A stretch of 47,700 nt of DNA from positions 4,134,854 to 4,182,553 of the forward strand of contig NZ_CP024636.1 of assembly GCF_009728735.1 (NCBI RefSeq), written 5' to 3'. The notes under the pieces were generated by a model. It saw only the letters and a program-made list of their open reading frames with translations, ran no database searches and was not told the origin of the DNA. The position numbers and the translations under genes are program-made. The stretch comes from Pantoea phytobeneficialis. GTDB lineage: Bacteria; Pseudomonadota; Gammaproteobacteria; Enterobacterales; Enterobacteriaceae. Shown piece after piece: positions 31,903 through 40,754 of the stretch (within the stretch, counting starts at the first letter, position 1; the number at the start of each line of letters is the position of its first letter).

Positions 31903-32910
31903 ATGTCTATGACGGACGAAAAAAATCAGGAAAAAGCGGCCGGGCAAAAGCCGCTCATTGATCTGAAAACCGGTAATCAGCATGTGGACCGCTCGATTGT
32001 GCATGTCTCACGCTTCGCGACCTGGTTTCAGGCCATCCCGGCGGTAGCCCATTTTTTGCGCGCGCTGGAGCGGTTCAATGATCGTCTCGGCAGCCAGTTT
32101 GGTGCCGCCATTACCTACTTCTCGTTTCTCTCATTGATACCGATTTTGATGGTCTCCTTTGCGGCGGTCGGTTTTGTGCTGGCGTCGAATCAGGATTTAC
32201 TCACGGAGTTGATCAACAAAATCGTCAACAGTATCAGCGATCCTAACCTTGCCAATACCCTGAAAAACACCGTCAATACGGCGATTCAACAGCGTGCTAC
32301 CGTCGGCCTGACCGGCCTGCTGCTGGCGCTGTATTCAGGCATTAACTGGATGGGTAACCTGCGCGAAGCGATTCGCGCGCAATCGCGTGATGTGTGGGAA
32401 CGGAAACCTGATGATCAGGAAAAATTCTGGAAGCGATACATTCGTGATTTTATCTCACTCACCGGTCTGATGCTGGCGCTGGTCATCACCTTGTCGCTGA
32501 CCTCGGTGGCCGGGGCGGCACAGGCCGCGATTGTGCAGGCGCTGGGGCTGGATCATATTGAGTGGTTACGCCCGGCGATGACCATCATTACCCTGAGTAT
32601 CTCTATCTTTGCTAACTATTTACTCTTCCTGTGGATTTTCTGGATTTTGCCGCGCCACAAGCCGCGTAAGAAAGCGCTGTTTCGCGGTACGCTGCTGGCG
32701 GCTGTTGGCTTTGAGGTGATTAAGTTTGTCATGACCATTACCTTGCCGAAACTGGCGACCTCCCCCTCCGGTGCGGCATTTGGTTCGGTATTAGGTCTGA
32801 TGGCATTTTTCTACTTCTTTGCGCGTCTCACGCTGTTCTGCGCCGCCTGGATCGCCACCGCCAGATATAAAGATGATAAAGAGATGCCACAACCCCACCA
32901 GCAACATTAG
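31903..32910 (+). CDS. yhjD: Inner-membrane protein YhjD (YihY/BrkB family)
   Basis: The 335-residue protein matches E. coli YhjD (337 residues) almost throughout. Very conserved parts are ERFNDRLGSQFGAAITYFSF, SGINWMGNLREAIRAQSRDV and SPSGAAFGSVLGLMAFFYFF. It has five or six membrane helices after a cytoplasmic, charged N-terminus of about 50 residues. The family is widespread; in E. coli a YhjD change suppresses lethal lipid A precursor accumulation, so a role in lipid transport or envelope physiology has been proposed. AGGA precedes the ATG. A strong hairpin follows (32916-32964). Confidence 0.95.
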   Translation: MSMTDEKNQEKAAGQKPLIDLKTGNQHVDRSIVHVSRFATWFQAIPAVAHFLRALERFNDRLGSQFGAAITYFSFLSLIPILMVSFAAVGFVLASNQDLLTELINKIVNSISDPNLANTLKNTVNTAIQQRATVGLTGLLLALYSGINWMGNLREAIRAQSRDVWERKPDDQEKFWKRYIRDFISLTGLMLALVITLSLTSVAGAAQAAIVQALGLDHIEWLRPAMTIITLSISIFANYLLFLWIFWILPRHKPRKKALFRGTLLAAVGFEVIKFVMTITLPKLATSPSGAAFGSVLGLMAFFYFFARLTLFCAAWIATARYKDDKEMPQPHQQH

Positions 32911-32915
32911 TTACA

Positions 32916-32964
32916 TTTGCCGCAACAGCCAAAAATGTTCCCCATTGGCTGTTTTTGCGGCAAA
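32916..32964. terminator. Long hairpin after yhjD
   Basis: TTTGCCGC (32916-32923) pairs with GCGGCAAA (32957-32964), and AACAGCC (32924-32930) pairs with GGCTGTT (32947-32953), with a 3-T bulge. No clean T-tract follows on the plus strand. The rest of the 276-base gap to yhjE holds no gene. Confidence 0.45.
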
Positions 32965-33186
32965 ACCCAGCAGGAATCGCTAAAGGGTCACTTTTATTTG
33001 GCCCTTTTGCAGAGATTCCCGCCAAAAAAGCCGCCGTTCCCCTTCCCATCCGCCGCCGATTGCATGAACTCAGAAATTATCCTCTTTTTCGCCGAAAAAG
33101 CCTGTTGTGACGCGGTTTTTCGCCATTGAATGACGCAAAACAGGTGCGTAAGATTCTTTGTTTCAATTTACAATTAAGAAACAGTT

Positions 33187-34521
33187 ATGCAAGCCTCCAT
33201 CACAGAACCACTCGACAAAAAACACGACGATGCGCCAGTCAATTCACGCGGCAAAGTGGTCGTAGCGTCTCTTGTCGGCACCGCGATTGAATTCTTCGAT
33301 TTCTATATTTACGCCACTGCGGCGGTGATTGTTTTCCCGCATATCTTCTTCCCACAGGGTGATGCCACAGTCGCGACGCTACAGTCGCTGGCGACGTTTG
33401 CCATCGCCTTCGTCGCGCGTCCAATTGGTTCAGCGGTGTTTGGTCACTTTGGTGACCGCGTGGGCCGTAAAGCCACCCTGGTGGCTTCCCTGTTGACCAT
33501 GGGGGTATCGACCGTACTGATCGGCCTGCTGCCTGGTTATCAAACCATTGGTGTGGCTGCACCGCTGCTGCTGGCGCTGGCACGTTTTGGTCAGGGTCTG
33601 GGCCTCGGGGGCGAATGGGGAGGTGCTGCGTTGCTGGCAACCGAAAATGCCCCGGCGAAAAAGCGTGCGCTGTACGGATCGTTCCCGCAGCTTGGCGCAC
33701 CGATTGGCTTCTTCTTCGCTAACGGTACCTTCCTGCTGCTCTCCTGGCTGCTGACTGACGAGCAGTTTATGCAATGGGGCTGGCGTGTACCTTTTATCCT
33801 CTCCGCCGTACTGGTGATTATCGGTTTGTATGTTCGCGTATCGCTGCATGAAAGCCCGGTATTCGCAAAAGTGCAGAAAGAGAAGAAGCAGGTACGCGTA
33901 CCGATTGGCACCCTGCTGAGCAAACATCTTGTGGCGACCATTCTCGGCACCTTTATCATGCTCGCCACCTATACGCTGTTCTACATCATGACCGTCTATT
34001 CCATGAGCTACGGCACGGCGCCAGCGCCGGTCGGCCTGGGTTATTCACGTAACAGCTTCCTGTGGATGCTGATGGTGGCGGTGATTGGTTTTGGTGTGAT
34101 GGTGCCGATTGCTGGCCTGCTGGCTGACCGTTTCGGTCGCCGTAAAACCATGATCACCATTACCCTGATGATTATCGCGTTCGCCTTTATGTTCCCGGCG
34201 CTGCTTGGTTCGGGTTCGCAGGTGCTGGTGATGGGCTTCCTGCTGCTCGGCCTGAGCATTATGGGCCTGACGTTTGGCCCGATGGGTGCGTTGCTGCCAG
34301 AGCTGTTCCCGACTGAAGTGCGTTATACCGGTGCTTCGTTTTCCTATAACCTGTCGTCGATTCTGGGGGCATCCGTTGCACCTTATATCGCGACCTGGCT
34401 GAACGCGAACTACGGTTTGCAGGCGGTGGGTTTTTATCTGGCTTCGATGGCGGCATTGACCTTGATTGCGTTGATTGCCTGCAAAGAGACACGTAATCAG
34501 ACGCTGTATGAAGCAGTGTGA
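33187..34521 (+). CDS. yhjE: MFS transporter YhjE (metabolite:H+ symporter family)
   Basis: The 444-residue protein has twelve predicted membrane helices and the signatures of the metabolite:H+ symporter group of the major facilitator superfamily: GTAIEFFDFYIYATAAVIVFP in the first helix, HFGDRVGRKATL in the loop between helices 2 and 3, and LGLGGEWGGAALLATE. It matches E. coli YhjE (440 residues). The substrate is not known; relatives carry shikimate, proline-betaine or dicarboxylates. It follows yhjD by 276 bases, so it probably has its own promoter. An intrinsic terminator at 34544-34568 ends it. Confidence 0.93.
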   Translation: MQASITEPLDKKHDDAPVNSRGKVVVASLVGTAIEFFDFYIYATAAVIVFPHIFFPQGDATVATLQSLATFAIAFVARPIGSAVFGHFGDRVGRKATLVASLLTMGVSTVLIGLLPGYQTIGVAAPLLLALARFGQGLGLGGEWGGAALLATENAPAKKRALYGSFPQLGAPIGFFFANGTFLLLSWLLTDEQFMQWGWRVPFILSAVLVIIGLYVRVSLHESPVFAKVQKEKKQVRVPIGTLLSKHLVATILGTFIMLATYTLFYIMTVYSMSYGTAPAPVGLGYSRNSFLWMLMVAVIGFGVMVPIAGLLADRFGRRKTMITITLMIIAFAFMFPALLGSGSQVLVMGFLLLGLSIMGLTFGPMGALLPELFPTEVRYTGASFSYNLSSILGASVAPYIATWLNANYGLQAVGFYLASMAALTLIALIACKETRNQTLYEAV

Positions 34522-34543
34522 TGCGTTGAAGTGTTAAATGCGA

Positions 34544-34568
34544 AACCCGGCTCAGGCCGGGTTTTTTA
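34544..34568 (+). terminator. Intrinsic terminator of yhjE
   Basis: CCCGGC (34546-34551), loop TCAG, GCCGGG (34556-34561), preceded by AA and followed by six T. Confidence 0.9.
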
Positions 34569-34591
34569 TTGGGTGGGGTTAGGTGCGTGCT

Positions 34592-34700
34592 GTTACCCTC
34601 ACCCCGGCCCTCTCCCATGAGGGAGAGGGAGGTGTGCCATATGCTCGATCAGTTCCCTCTCCCGCTTGCGGGAGAGGGTTAGGGTGAGGGTGAGGGTAAC
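34592..34700. repeat. Composite roughly 100-bp palindromic repeat, copy 2
   Basis: It runs from GTTACCCTCACC to GGTGAGGGTAAC, with two CCCTCTCCC/GGGAGAGGG hairpins and the shared central GCTCGATCAGT. It is in inverted orientation relative to copy 1 at 14190-14287, about 20 kb away. It lies between the convergent yhjE and ilvC genes. Confidence 0.85.
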
Positions 34701-34718
34701 AACGCGCAGCTTAACCCA

Positions 34719-34746
34719 AAAAAAACCCCGGCAAGCCGGGGTTTTT
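34719..34746 (-). terminator. Bidirectional intrinsic terminator after ilvC
   Basis: CCCCGG (34726-34731), loop CAAG, CCGGGG (34736-34741), flanked by A-tract and T-tract. On the minus strand it follows the ilvC stop codon by about 30 bases. Confidence 0.9.
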
Positions 34747-34774
34747 CGTTGCTGAAAACTGTGTCGCGAACGGA

Positions 34775-36250
34775 TTAACCCGCTACGGCGATACGTTTCA
34801 TGTCGGTCATGTAGCCACGCAGTTTGCGGCCAACCGCTTCGATCGGGTGCTGACGAATCGCTTCGTTCACGTCACGCAGCTGCGCGTTGTCTACCTGAGT
34901 GCCTTCCACTGCTTTGCCCAGGTCGCCCGGTTGCAGGGTGGTCATGAACTCTTTCAGCAGCGGTACAGCCGCGAAGGAGAACAGGTAGTTACCGTATTCT
35001 GCGGTATCCGAGATAACCACGTTCATTTCATACAGGCGCTTACGTGCAATGGTGTTAGCGATCAGCGGCAGCTCGTGCAGTGATTCATAGTAAGCAGACT
35101 CTTCAATGATGCCCGCGTCGATCATGGTTTCGAATGCCAGCTCAACGCCCGCTTTCACCATTGCAACCATCAGAACGCCTTTGTCGTAGTATTCCTGCTC
35201 TTCGATTTTACCTTCGAACTGCGGTGCGGTTTCGAACGCGGTTTTACCGGTCTCTTCACGCCAGGTCAGCAGGTTTTTGTCGTCGTTGGCCCAGTCAGCC
35301 ATCATGCCGGAGGAGAATTCACCAGAGATGATGTCATCCATGTGCTTCTGGAACAGCGGAGCCATGATGCCTTTCAGCTGCTCAGACAGCGCGTAAGCAC
35401 GCAGTTTAGCCGGGTTAGACAGACGATCCATCATCAGGGTGATGCCGCCGAACTTCAGGGATTCGGTGATGGTTTCCCAGCCGAACTGAATCAGTTTTTC
35501 AACGTAAGCCGCATCGTGGCCTTCTGCCACCAGCTTGTCGAAGCACAGCAGAGAACCGGCCTGCAACATACCGCACAGGATGGTCTGCTCACCCATCAGG
35601 TCAGATTTCACTTCCGCAACGAAAGAGGATTCCAGCACGCCCGCACGGTCACCACCGGTCGCAGAGGCCCAGGCTTTAGCAATCGCCAGGCCTTCGCCTT
35701 TCGGATCGTTTTCCGGGTGAACTGCGATCAGGGTCGGCACACCGAAGCCACGCTTGTACTCTTCGCGCACTTCAGTACCCGGGCACTTCGGCGCCACCAT
35801 GACCACGGTGATGTCTTTACGGATGGTTTCGCCCACTTCAACGATGTTGAAACCGTGTGAGTAGCCCAGCGCTGCGCCGTCTTTCATCAGCGGCTGTACC
35901 GCCTGAACTACAGCAGAGTGCTGCTTGTCTGGCGTCAGGTTAACCACCAGGTCAGCCTGCGGGATCAGCTCTTCGTAAGTACCCACTTTGAAGCCGTTAT
36001 CGGTCGCTTTGCGGAAAGAAGCACGCTTCTCAGCGATCGCTTCGGCACGCAGGGCGTAAGCAATATCCAGACCGGAATCACGCATGTTCAGACCCTGGTT
36101 CAGGCCCTGAGCACCACAGCCAACGATGACGACTTTTTTCCCTTTCAGGAAGCTGGCGCCATCCGCGAATTCATCGCGCGCCATGAAACGACATTTGCCT
36201 AACTGCGCTAACTGGTTGCGCAGGTTCAAAGTGTTGAAGTAGTTAGCCAT
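34775..36250 (-). CDS. ilvC: Ketol-acid reductoisomerase (NADP+)
   Basis: At 491 residues this is the long, class II form found in enterobacteria. The NADPH-binding motif [20 protein letters not shown] lies near residue 35, and Mg ligands lie in the duplicated, knotted C-terminal domains ([13 protein letters not shown], and [31 protein letters not shown] region). It converts acetolactate and acetohydroxybutyrate to the dihydroxy acids in valine and isoleucine synthesis. It is transcribed divergently from its activator gene ilvY and ends at a strong terminator. In E. coli its promoter is switched on by IlvY bound to the enzyme's own substrates. Confidence 0.98.
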   Translation of the reverse strand: MANYFNTLNLRNQLAQLGKCRFMARDEFADGASFLKGKKVVIVGCGAQGLNQGLNMRDSGLDIAYALRAEAIAEKRASFRKATDNGFKVGTYEELIPQADLVVNLTPDKQHSAVVQAVQPLMKDGAALGYSHGFNIVEVGETIRKDITVVMVAPKCPGTEVREEYKRGFGVPTLIAVHPENDPKGEGLAIAKAWASATGGDRAGVLESSFVAEVKSDLMGEQTILCGMLQAGSLLCFDKLVAEGHDAAYVEKLIQFGWETITESLKFGGITLMMDRLSNPAKLRAYALSEQLKGIMAPLFQKHMDDIISGEFSSGMMADWANDDKNLLTWREETGKTAFETAPQFEGKIEEQEYYDKGVLMVAMVKAGVELAFETMIDAGIIEESAYYESLHELPLIANTIARKRLYEMNVVISDTAEYGNYLFSFAAVPLLKEFMTTLQPGDLGKAVEGTQVDNAQLRDVNEAIRQHPIEAVGRKLRGYMTDMKRIAVAG

Positions 36251-36371
36251 GGGTACTCCGGTTTGATGTTGTGTTTGCTTTGTTCAGTAACGACGCTGTT
36301 ATCAGTGTCGCGAATGACCCCATCATATGACAGGAAATCTGTTGCTTAAATTGATATATTTACAAGGTCAC

Positions 36372-36388
36372 ATTGCAGGATTTGCAAT
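36372..36388. promoter_or_regulatory. Candidate IlvY operator in the ilvY-ilvC divergent region
   Basis: ATTGCA (36372-36377), five bases, TGCAAT (36383-36388) forms an exact dyad of LysR type, 23 bp before the ilvY start. A second, looser site (TTGATATATTTACAA, about 36350-36364) lies toward ilvC. Two adjacent operators are known for E. coli IlvY. Confidence 0.65.
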
Positions 36389-36410
36389 ATTACTTTGAGG
36401 TTACCCGCGC

Positions 36411-37292
36411 ATGGATTTACGAGACCTGAAACTCTTCCTCCATCTGGCCGAGAGCTGCCACTTTGGCCGCACAGCACGCGCCATGCATGTCAGCCCATCT
36501 ACCCTGTCGCGCCAAATCCAGCGCCTTGAGGAGGATGTCGGCCACGCGCTGTTTCTGCGTGATAACCGGACCGTGACACTCACCGAGGCCGGTGAACGGT
36601 TGCGTCAGTTTGCCCAGCAAACCCTGCTGCAATATCAACAACTGCGTCATGTGATGGACCTGAACGGCCCCTCGCTCAGTGGCGAGTTACGTCTGTTTTG
36701 TTCGGTCACGGCAGCCTATAGCCATTTGCCACCGATTCTCGACCGCTTTCGCGCCGAACATCCGCAGGTGGAGATCAAGCTCACCACCGGCGATGCCGCC
36801 GATGCGATTGAGATGGTGCAGTCTGGTGAGGCCGACCTGGCGATTGCCGGTCGCCCTGAATCGCTGCCCGCCAGCATAGATTTTACGCCACTTGGGCTGA
36901 TTCCGCTGGTCCTGATCGCCCCGGCGTTGCCCTGCCCGGTGCGGAATCAGGCGACCCAGGACGAGCCTGACTGGTCGCTGATTCCGTTTATCCTGCCGGA
37001 ACAAGGGCCTGCACGCCGGGGGATCGACCTGTGGTTTCGCCGCCGCCGCATTCCCAATCCGCTGATTTATGCCACGGTGTCGGGCCATGAGGCGATTGTG
37101 TCGATGGTGGCGCTGGGATGTGGCATCGCGCTGCTGCCGGACGTGGTACTGGAAAACAGCCCGGAACCGGTACGTAATCGCGTGTTGGTGCTGGAGAACG
37201 TCGAGTCGGTCGCGCCGCTCGAGCTGGGCGTTTGCGTACAAAAAAAGCGGCTCGGAGAGCCGCTTATCAATGCCTTCTGGAACCTGCTGTAG
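36411..37292 (+). CDS. ilvY: LysR-family activator of ilvC
   Basis: The 293-residue protein starts MDLRDLKLFLHLAESCHFGR and has the helix-turn-helix around ARAMHVSPSTLSRQIQRLEE, as in E. coli IlvY. The effector domain contains LTTGDAADAIEMVQSGEADLA. IlvY activates ilvC when acetolactate or acetohydroxybutyrate accumulates and represses its own gene. Position between ilvC (divergent) and ilvA (convergent) confirms orthology. The stop codon directly abuts the ilvA stop codon (37292/37293). The last codons (QKKRLGEPLINAFW) also form, on the other strand, the apparent terminator of the ilv operon. Confidence 0.96.
   Translation: MDLRDLKLFLHLAESCHFGRTARAMHVSPSTLSRQIQRLEEDVGHALFLRDNRTVTLTEAGERLRQFAQQTLLQYQQLRHVMDLNGPSLSGELRLFCSVTAAYSHLPPILDRFRAEHPQVEIKLTTGDAADAIEMVQSGEADLAIAGRPESLPASIDFTPLGLIPLVLIAPALPCPVRNQATQDEPDWSLIPFILPEQGPARRGIDLWFRRRRIPNPLIYATVSGHEAIVSMVALGCGIALLPDVVLENSPEPVRNRVLVLENVESVAPLELGVCVQKKRLGEPLINAFWNLL
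37240..37265 (-). terminator. Intrinsic terminator of ilvGMEDA embedded in ilvY coding sequence
   Basis: On the minus strand AAGCGGCT (37265-37258), loop CTCCG, AGCCGCTT (37252-37245) is followed by a run of seven T (37246-37240). It is 28-55 bases beyond the ilvA stop codon, the normal distance for a terminator, but lies wholly within the ilvY frame. Confidence 0.8.
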
Positions 37293-38840
37293 TTACTGAC
37301 CGGCGAGGAAGAAGCGGAACGCCGGGTTATTGGCTTCGTCGTGGAAGTCATAACCCAGCGCCGTGAGATGCTCCTCAAAGCGCGGCTCATCATCACCCAG
37401 TTCAAACGCCGCCAGCACACGACCGTAATCGGTGCCGTGGCTGCGATAGTGGAACAACGAGATATTCCAGTGCGTACCGAGCGTTTGCAGGAACTTCAGC
37501 AACGCACCGGGTGCTTCCGGGAACTCGAAGCTGAACAGGCGCTCACGCAACGGTTTGGATGGACGACCACCGACCATGTAACGGACGTGCAGCTTGGCCA
37601 TCTCATCGTCGGAGAGGTCCACCACGTTATAACCACCCTGCGTGAGCTGGCTGATGATTTCGCTACGTTCCTCCAGCCCGCGCGTCAAGCGCACGCCAAC
37701 GAAGATGCAGGCGTTGTCGGCATCGGCGTAACGATAGTTGAACTCAGTGACGGAACGACCGCCCAGCGTCTGGCAGAACTTCAGGAAGCTGCCTTGTTGC
37801 TCAGGGATGGTGACCGCCAGCAACGCTTCACGCTGCTCGCCCAGTTCGCAGCGCTCGGAGACGTAGCGCAGACCGTGGAAGTTGACGTTGGCCCCCGACA
37901 GCACATGCGCCAGACGTTCGCCCTTGATGTTGTGCTGCTGGATGTATTTTTTCATCCCGGCCAGCGCCAGCGCCCCGGAAGGCTCCGCCACCGCACGCAC
38001 ATCCTCGAACAGATCTTTCATCGCGGCGCAAATAGCATCGCTGTCCACGGTGATGATGTCGTCCAGATACTCCTGGCACAGGCGGAAGGTTTCGTCGCCG
38101 ATACGCTTCACCGCCACACCTTCAGCAAACAAACCGACACGCGCCAGATCAACCGGATGACCGGCATCCAGCGCCGCTTTCAGGCAGGCTGAATCTTCTG
38201 ACTCAACGGCAATCACTTTAATCTGCGGCATCAGTTGCTTGATCAGCACCGCCACACCCGCCGCCAGACCACCGCCACCGACCGGTACGAAAACGCGATC
38301 GAGATGCGCATCCTGCTGCAACAGTTCCATCGCCAGCGTGCCCTGCCCGGCGATCACCGCCGGATGATCAAACGGGTGAACGAAGGTGTAACCTTGCTGC
38401 TCCGCCAGCTCAATCGCCTTGGCTTTTGCCTCGTCGAAGTTGGCACCAAACAGGTAAGCCTCACCGCCAAATGCGCGCACCGCATCAACCTTGATATCTG
38501 CCGTGGCCAGCGGCATCACAATCAGTGATTTGATGCCTAAGGTACTGGCTGAGAGGGCCACGCCCTGCGCGTGGTTGCCAGCGGATGCCGTCACCACGCC
38601 GCGCGCTTTCTGCTCCTCAGTCAGCCCGGCAATCATCGCGTAAGCCCCGCGCAGCTTGAAGCTGTGCACCGGCTGACGATCTTCACGCTTCACCAGAATG
38701 GTGTTGCCAAGACGCGATGAAATTTTTTCCATTTTCTGTAACGGCGTGACCTGTGCAATTTCGTACACCGGTGAACGCAATACCGCGCGCAAATACTCCG
38801 CGCCGCAAGGCGCCGCGGGTAGCGGTTGAGACTCAGCCAT
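37293..38840 (-). CDS. ilvA: Threonine dehydratase, biosynthetic
   Basis: The 515-residue enzyme has the PLP lysine K62 in PVHSFKLRGAYAMI, the glycine-rich phosphate loop VGGGGLAAG and SAGNHAQGVALSA. Two C-terminal ACT-like regulatory domains (about 335-410 and 430-505) bind isoleucine and valine. It deaminates threonine to 2-oxobutanoate, the entry step to isoleucine, and is inhibited by isoleucine. It is the last gene of ilvLGMEDA and starts 3 bases after ilvD. The stop codon abuts that of the convergent ilvY gene. Confidence 0.98.
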   Translation of the reverse strand: MAESQPLPAAPCGAEYLRAVLRSPVYEIAQVTPLQKMEKISSRLGNTILVKREDRQPVHSFKLRGAYAMIAGLTEEQKARGVVTASAGNHAQGVALSASTLGIKSLIVMPLATADIKVDAVRAFGGEAYLFGANFDEAKAKAIELAEQQGYTFVHPFDHPAVIAGQGTLAMELLQQDAHLDRVFVPVGGGGLAAGVAVLIKQLMPQIKVIAVESEDSACLKAALDAGHPVDLARVGLFAEGVAVKRIGDETFRLCQEYLDDIITVDSDAICAAMKDLFEDVRAVAEPSGALALAGMKKYIQQHNIKGERLAHVLSGANVNFHGLRYVSERCELGEQREALLAVTIPEQQGSFLKFCQTLGGRSVTEFNYRYADADNACIFVGVRLTRGLEERSEIISQLTQGGYNVVDLSDDEMAKLHVRYMVGGRPSKPLRERLFSFEFPEAPGALLKFLQTLGTHWNISLFHYRSHGTDYGRVLAAFELGDDEPRFEEHLTALGYDFHDEANNPAFRFFLAGQ

Positions 38841-38843
38841 CTG

Positions 38844-40694
38844 TTAGCCTCCCAGCTTAGACTTATCGCGCACCGCGCCTTTGTCAGCGCTGGTCGCGAG
38901 TGATGCATAAGCACGCAGGGCGAAGGAAACCTGACGCTCACGGCCATGCGGCGTATACGCTGCATCACCACGGGCTTCTTCCTCTTCACGACGTGCGTGC
39001 AGTTCGTTTTCCGGCACCGCCAGCTTGATGCCACGGTTCGGGATGTCGATTTCGATGATGTCGCCGTCTTTCACCAGCGCGATGGTGCCGCCGTTGGCCG
39101 CTTCCGGTGAAGCGTGGCCGATAGACAGACCGGAGGTACCGCCTGAGAAACGACCATCGGTGATCAGCGCACAGCTTTTGCCGAGGCCCATCGATTTCAG
39201 GTAGGTGGTCGGATAGAGCATTTCCTGCATGCCCGGTCCACCTTTCGGCCCTTCGTAGCGAATCACCACGACATCGCCCGCGACCACTTTACCGCCGAGA
39301 ATCGCTTCAACCGCATCGTCCTGGCTTTCGTAAACTTTGGCCGGGCCTTTGAAGGTGAGGATCTCTTTGTCCACACCAGCGGTTTTCACGATACAGCCAT
39401 CTTCCGCCAGGTTGCCGTACAGCACCGCCAGACCACCGTCTTGCGAGAAAGCGAATTCACGGGTGCGGATACAACCTTCCTGACGGTCGTCATCCAGCGT
39501 GTCCCAACGGCAATCCTGCGAGAACGCCTGAGTGGTGCGAATACCGGCCGGACCGGCGCGGAACATCTTTTTCACCGCTTCGTCTTTGGTCAGCATGATG
39601 TCGTACTGATCCAGGGTTTCACGCAAGTTCAGACCCAGCACGTTGCGCACGTCAGTGTGCAACAGGCCAGCGCGATCCAGTTCACCGAGGATGCCGATTA
39701 CGCCACCCGCGCGGTGCACATCTTCCATATGATATTTCTGGGTGCTCGGGGCCACCTTACACAGATGCGGCACTTTGCGTGACAGACGGTCGATATCAGA
39801 AATGTTGAAGTCGATTTCGCCTTCCTGCGCGGCGGCCAGCAGGTGCAGTACGGTGTTGGTGGAGCCGCCCATCGCGATATCCAGCGTCATGGCGTTCTCA
39901 AACGCGGCTTTGCTCGCGATATTACGCGGCAGTACGCGGGCATCATCCTGCTCGTAATATTGTTTGGTCAGGTTAACGATGCGCTTACCGGCATTGATAA
40001 ACAGGTCCTTACGATCAGCATGGGTCGCCAACAGCGAACCGTTACCTGGCTGTGACAGACCCAGCGCTTCGGTCAGGCAGTTCATCGAGTTGGCGGTGAA
40101 CATACCAGAACAGGAACCACAGGTCGGGCAGGCGGAACGTTCAATCTGCTCGCTATCGGCATCGCTGACGTTCGGGTTCGCACCCTGAATCATCGCATCC
40201 ACCAGATCCAGCTTGATGATTTTGTCAGACAGCTTGGTTTTACCCGCTTCCATCGGGCCACCGGAAACGAAGATCACCGGAATGTTGAGGCGCAGCGAGG
40301 CCATCAGCATTCCCGGGGTGATCTTGTCGCAGTTGGAGATGCAGACCATCGCATCGGCACAGTGGGCGTTGACCATGTACTCGACGGAGTCAGCGATCAA
40401 CTCGCGCGAAGGCAGTGAATACAGCATGCCGCCATGACCCATGGCGATACCGTCATCCACCGCAATGGTGTTGAACTCTTTAGCCACACCGCCAGCCGCT
40501 TCGATTTGTTCAGCGACCAGTTTGCCGAGATCGCGCAGGTGGACGTGGCCAGGCACGAATTGGGTGAATGAGTTGACCACGGCGATAATCGGCTTACCGA
40601 AATCGGCGTCGGTCATTCCTGTCGCGCGCCACAAGGCACGGGCACCCGCCATGTTACGGCCATGGGTGGTGGTGGCGGAACGGTACTTAGGCAT
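38844..40694 (-). CDS. ilvD: Dihydroxy-acid dehydratase
   Basis: The 616-residue protein shows the iron-sulfur cluster cysteines in [10 protein letters not shown] and [19 protein letters not shown], and [16 protein letters not shown] near the C-terminus, all characteristic of IlvD/Edd. It dehydrates the dihydroxy acids to 2-keto acids, common to valine and isoleucine. Length equals that of E. coli IlvD. It follows ilvE by 60 bases, a gap that holds a 10-bp hairpin, and is followed directly by ilvA. Confidence 0.98.
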   Translation of the reverse strand: MPKYRSATTTHGRNMAGARALWRATGMTDADFGKPIIAVVNSFTQFVPGHVHLRDLGKLVAEQIEAAGGVAKEFNTIAVDDGIAMGHGGMLYSLPSRELIADSVEYMVNAHCADAMVCISNCDKITPGMLMASLRLNIPVIFVSGGPMEAGKTKLSDKIIKLDLVDAMIQGANPNVSDADSEQIERSACPTCGSCSGMFTANSMNCLTEALGLSQPGNGSLLATHADRKDLFINAGKRIVNLTKQYYEQDDARVLPRNIASKAAFENAMTLDIAMGGSTNTVLHLLAAAQEGEIDFNISDIDRLSRKVPHLCKVAPSTQKYHMEDVHRAGGVIGILGELDRAGLLHTDVRNVLGLNLRETLDQYDIMLTKDEAVKKMFRAGPAGIRTTQAFSQDCRWDTLDDDRQEGCIRTREFAFSQDGGLAVLYGNLAEDGCIVKTAGVDKEILTFKGPAKVYESQDDAVEAILGGKVVAGDVVVIRYEGPKGGPGMQEMLYPTTYLKSMGLGKSCALITDGRFSGGTSGLSIGHASPEAANGGTIALVKDGDIIEIDIPNRGIKLAVPENELHARREEEEARGDAAYTPHGRERQVSFALRAYASLATSADKGAVRDKSKLGG

Positions 40695-40721
40695 GCTCTA
40701 TTTACTCCAGTAAGGATAATG

Positions 40722-40745
40722 TCGCGGACGCTACTGCGTCCGCGA
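40722..40745. other. Perfect 10-bp hairpin between ilvE and ilvD
   Basis: TCGCGGACGC (40722-40731), loop TACT, GCGTCCGCGA (40736-40745). In the direction of transcription the T-run precedes rather than follows the stem, so it is not an intrinsic terminator. It may be an mRNA stability or processing element that sets ilvE versus ilvD levels. Confidence 0.7.
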
Positions 40746-40754
40746 AAAAACGTG

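Noticed and set aside
32917..33129. 70-codon frame between yhjD and yhjE
   Set aside because: It begins inside the post-yhjD hairpin, lacks a ribosome site and has low-complexity composition.
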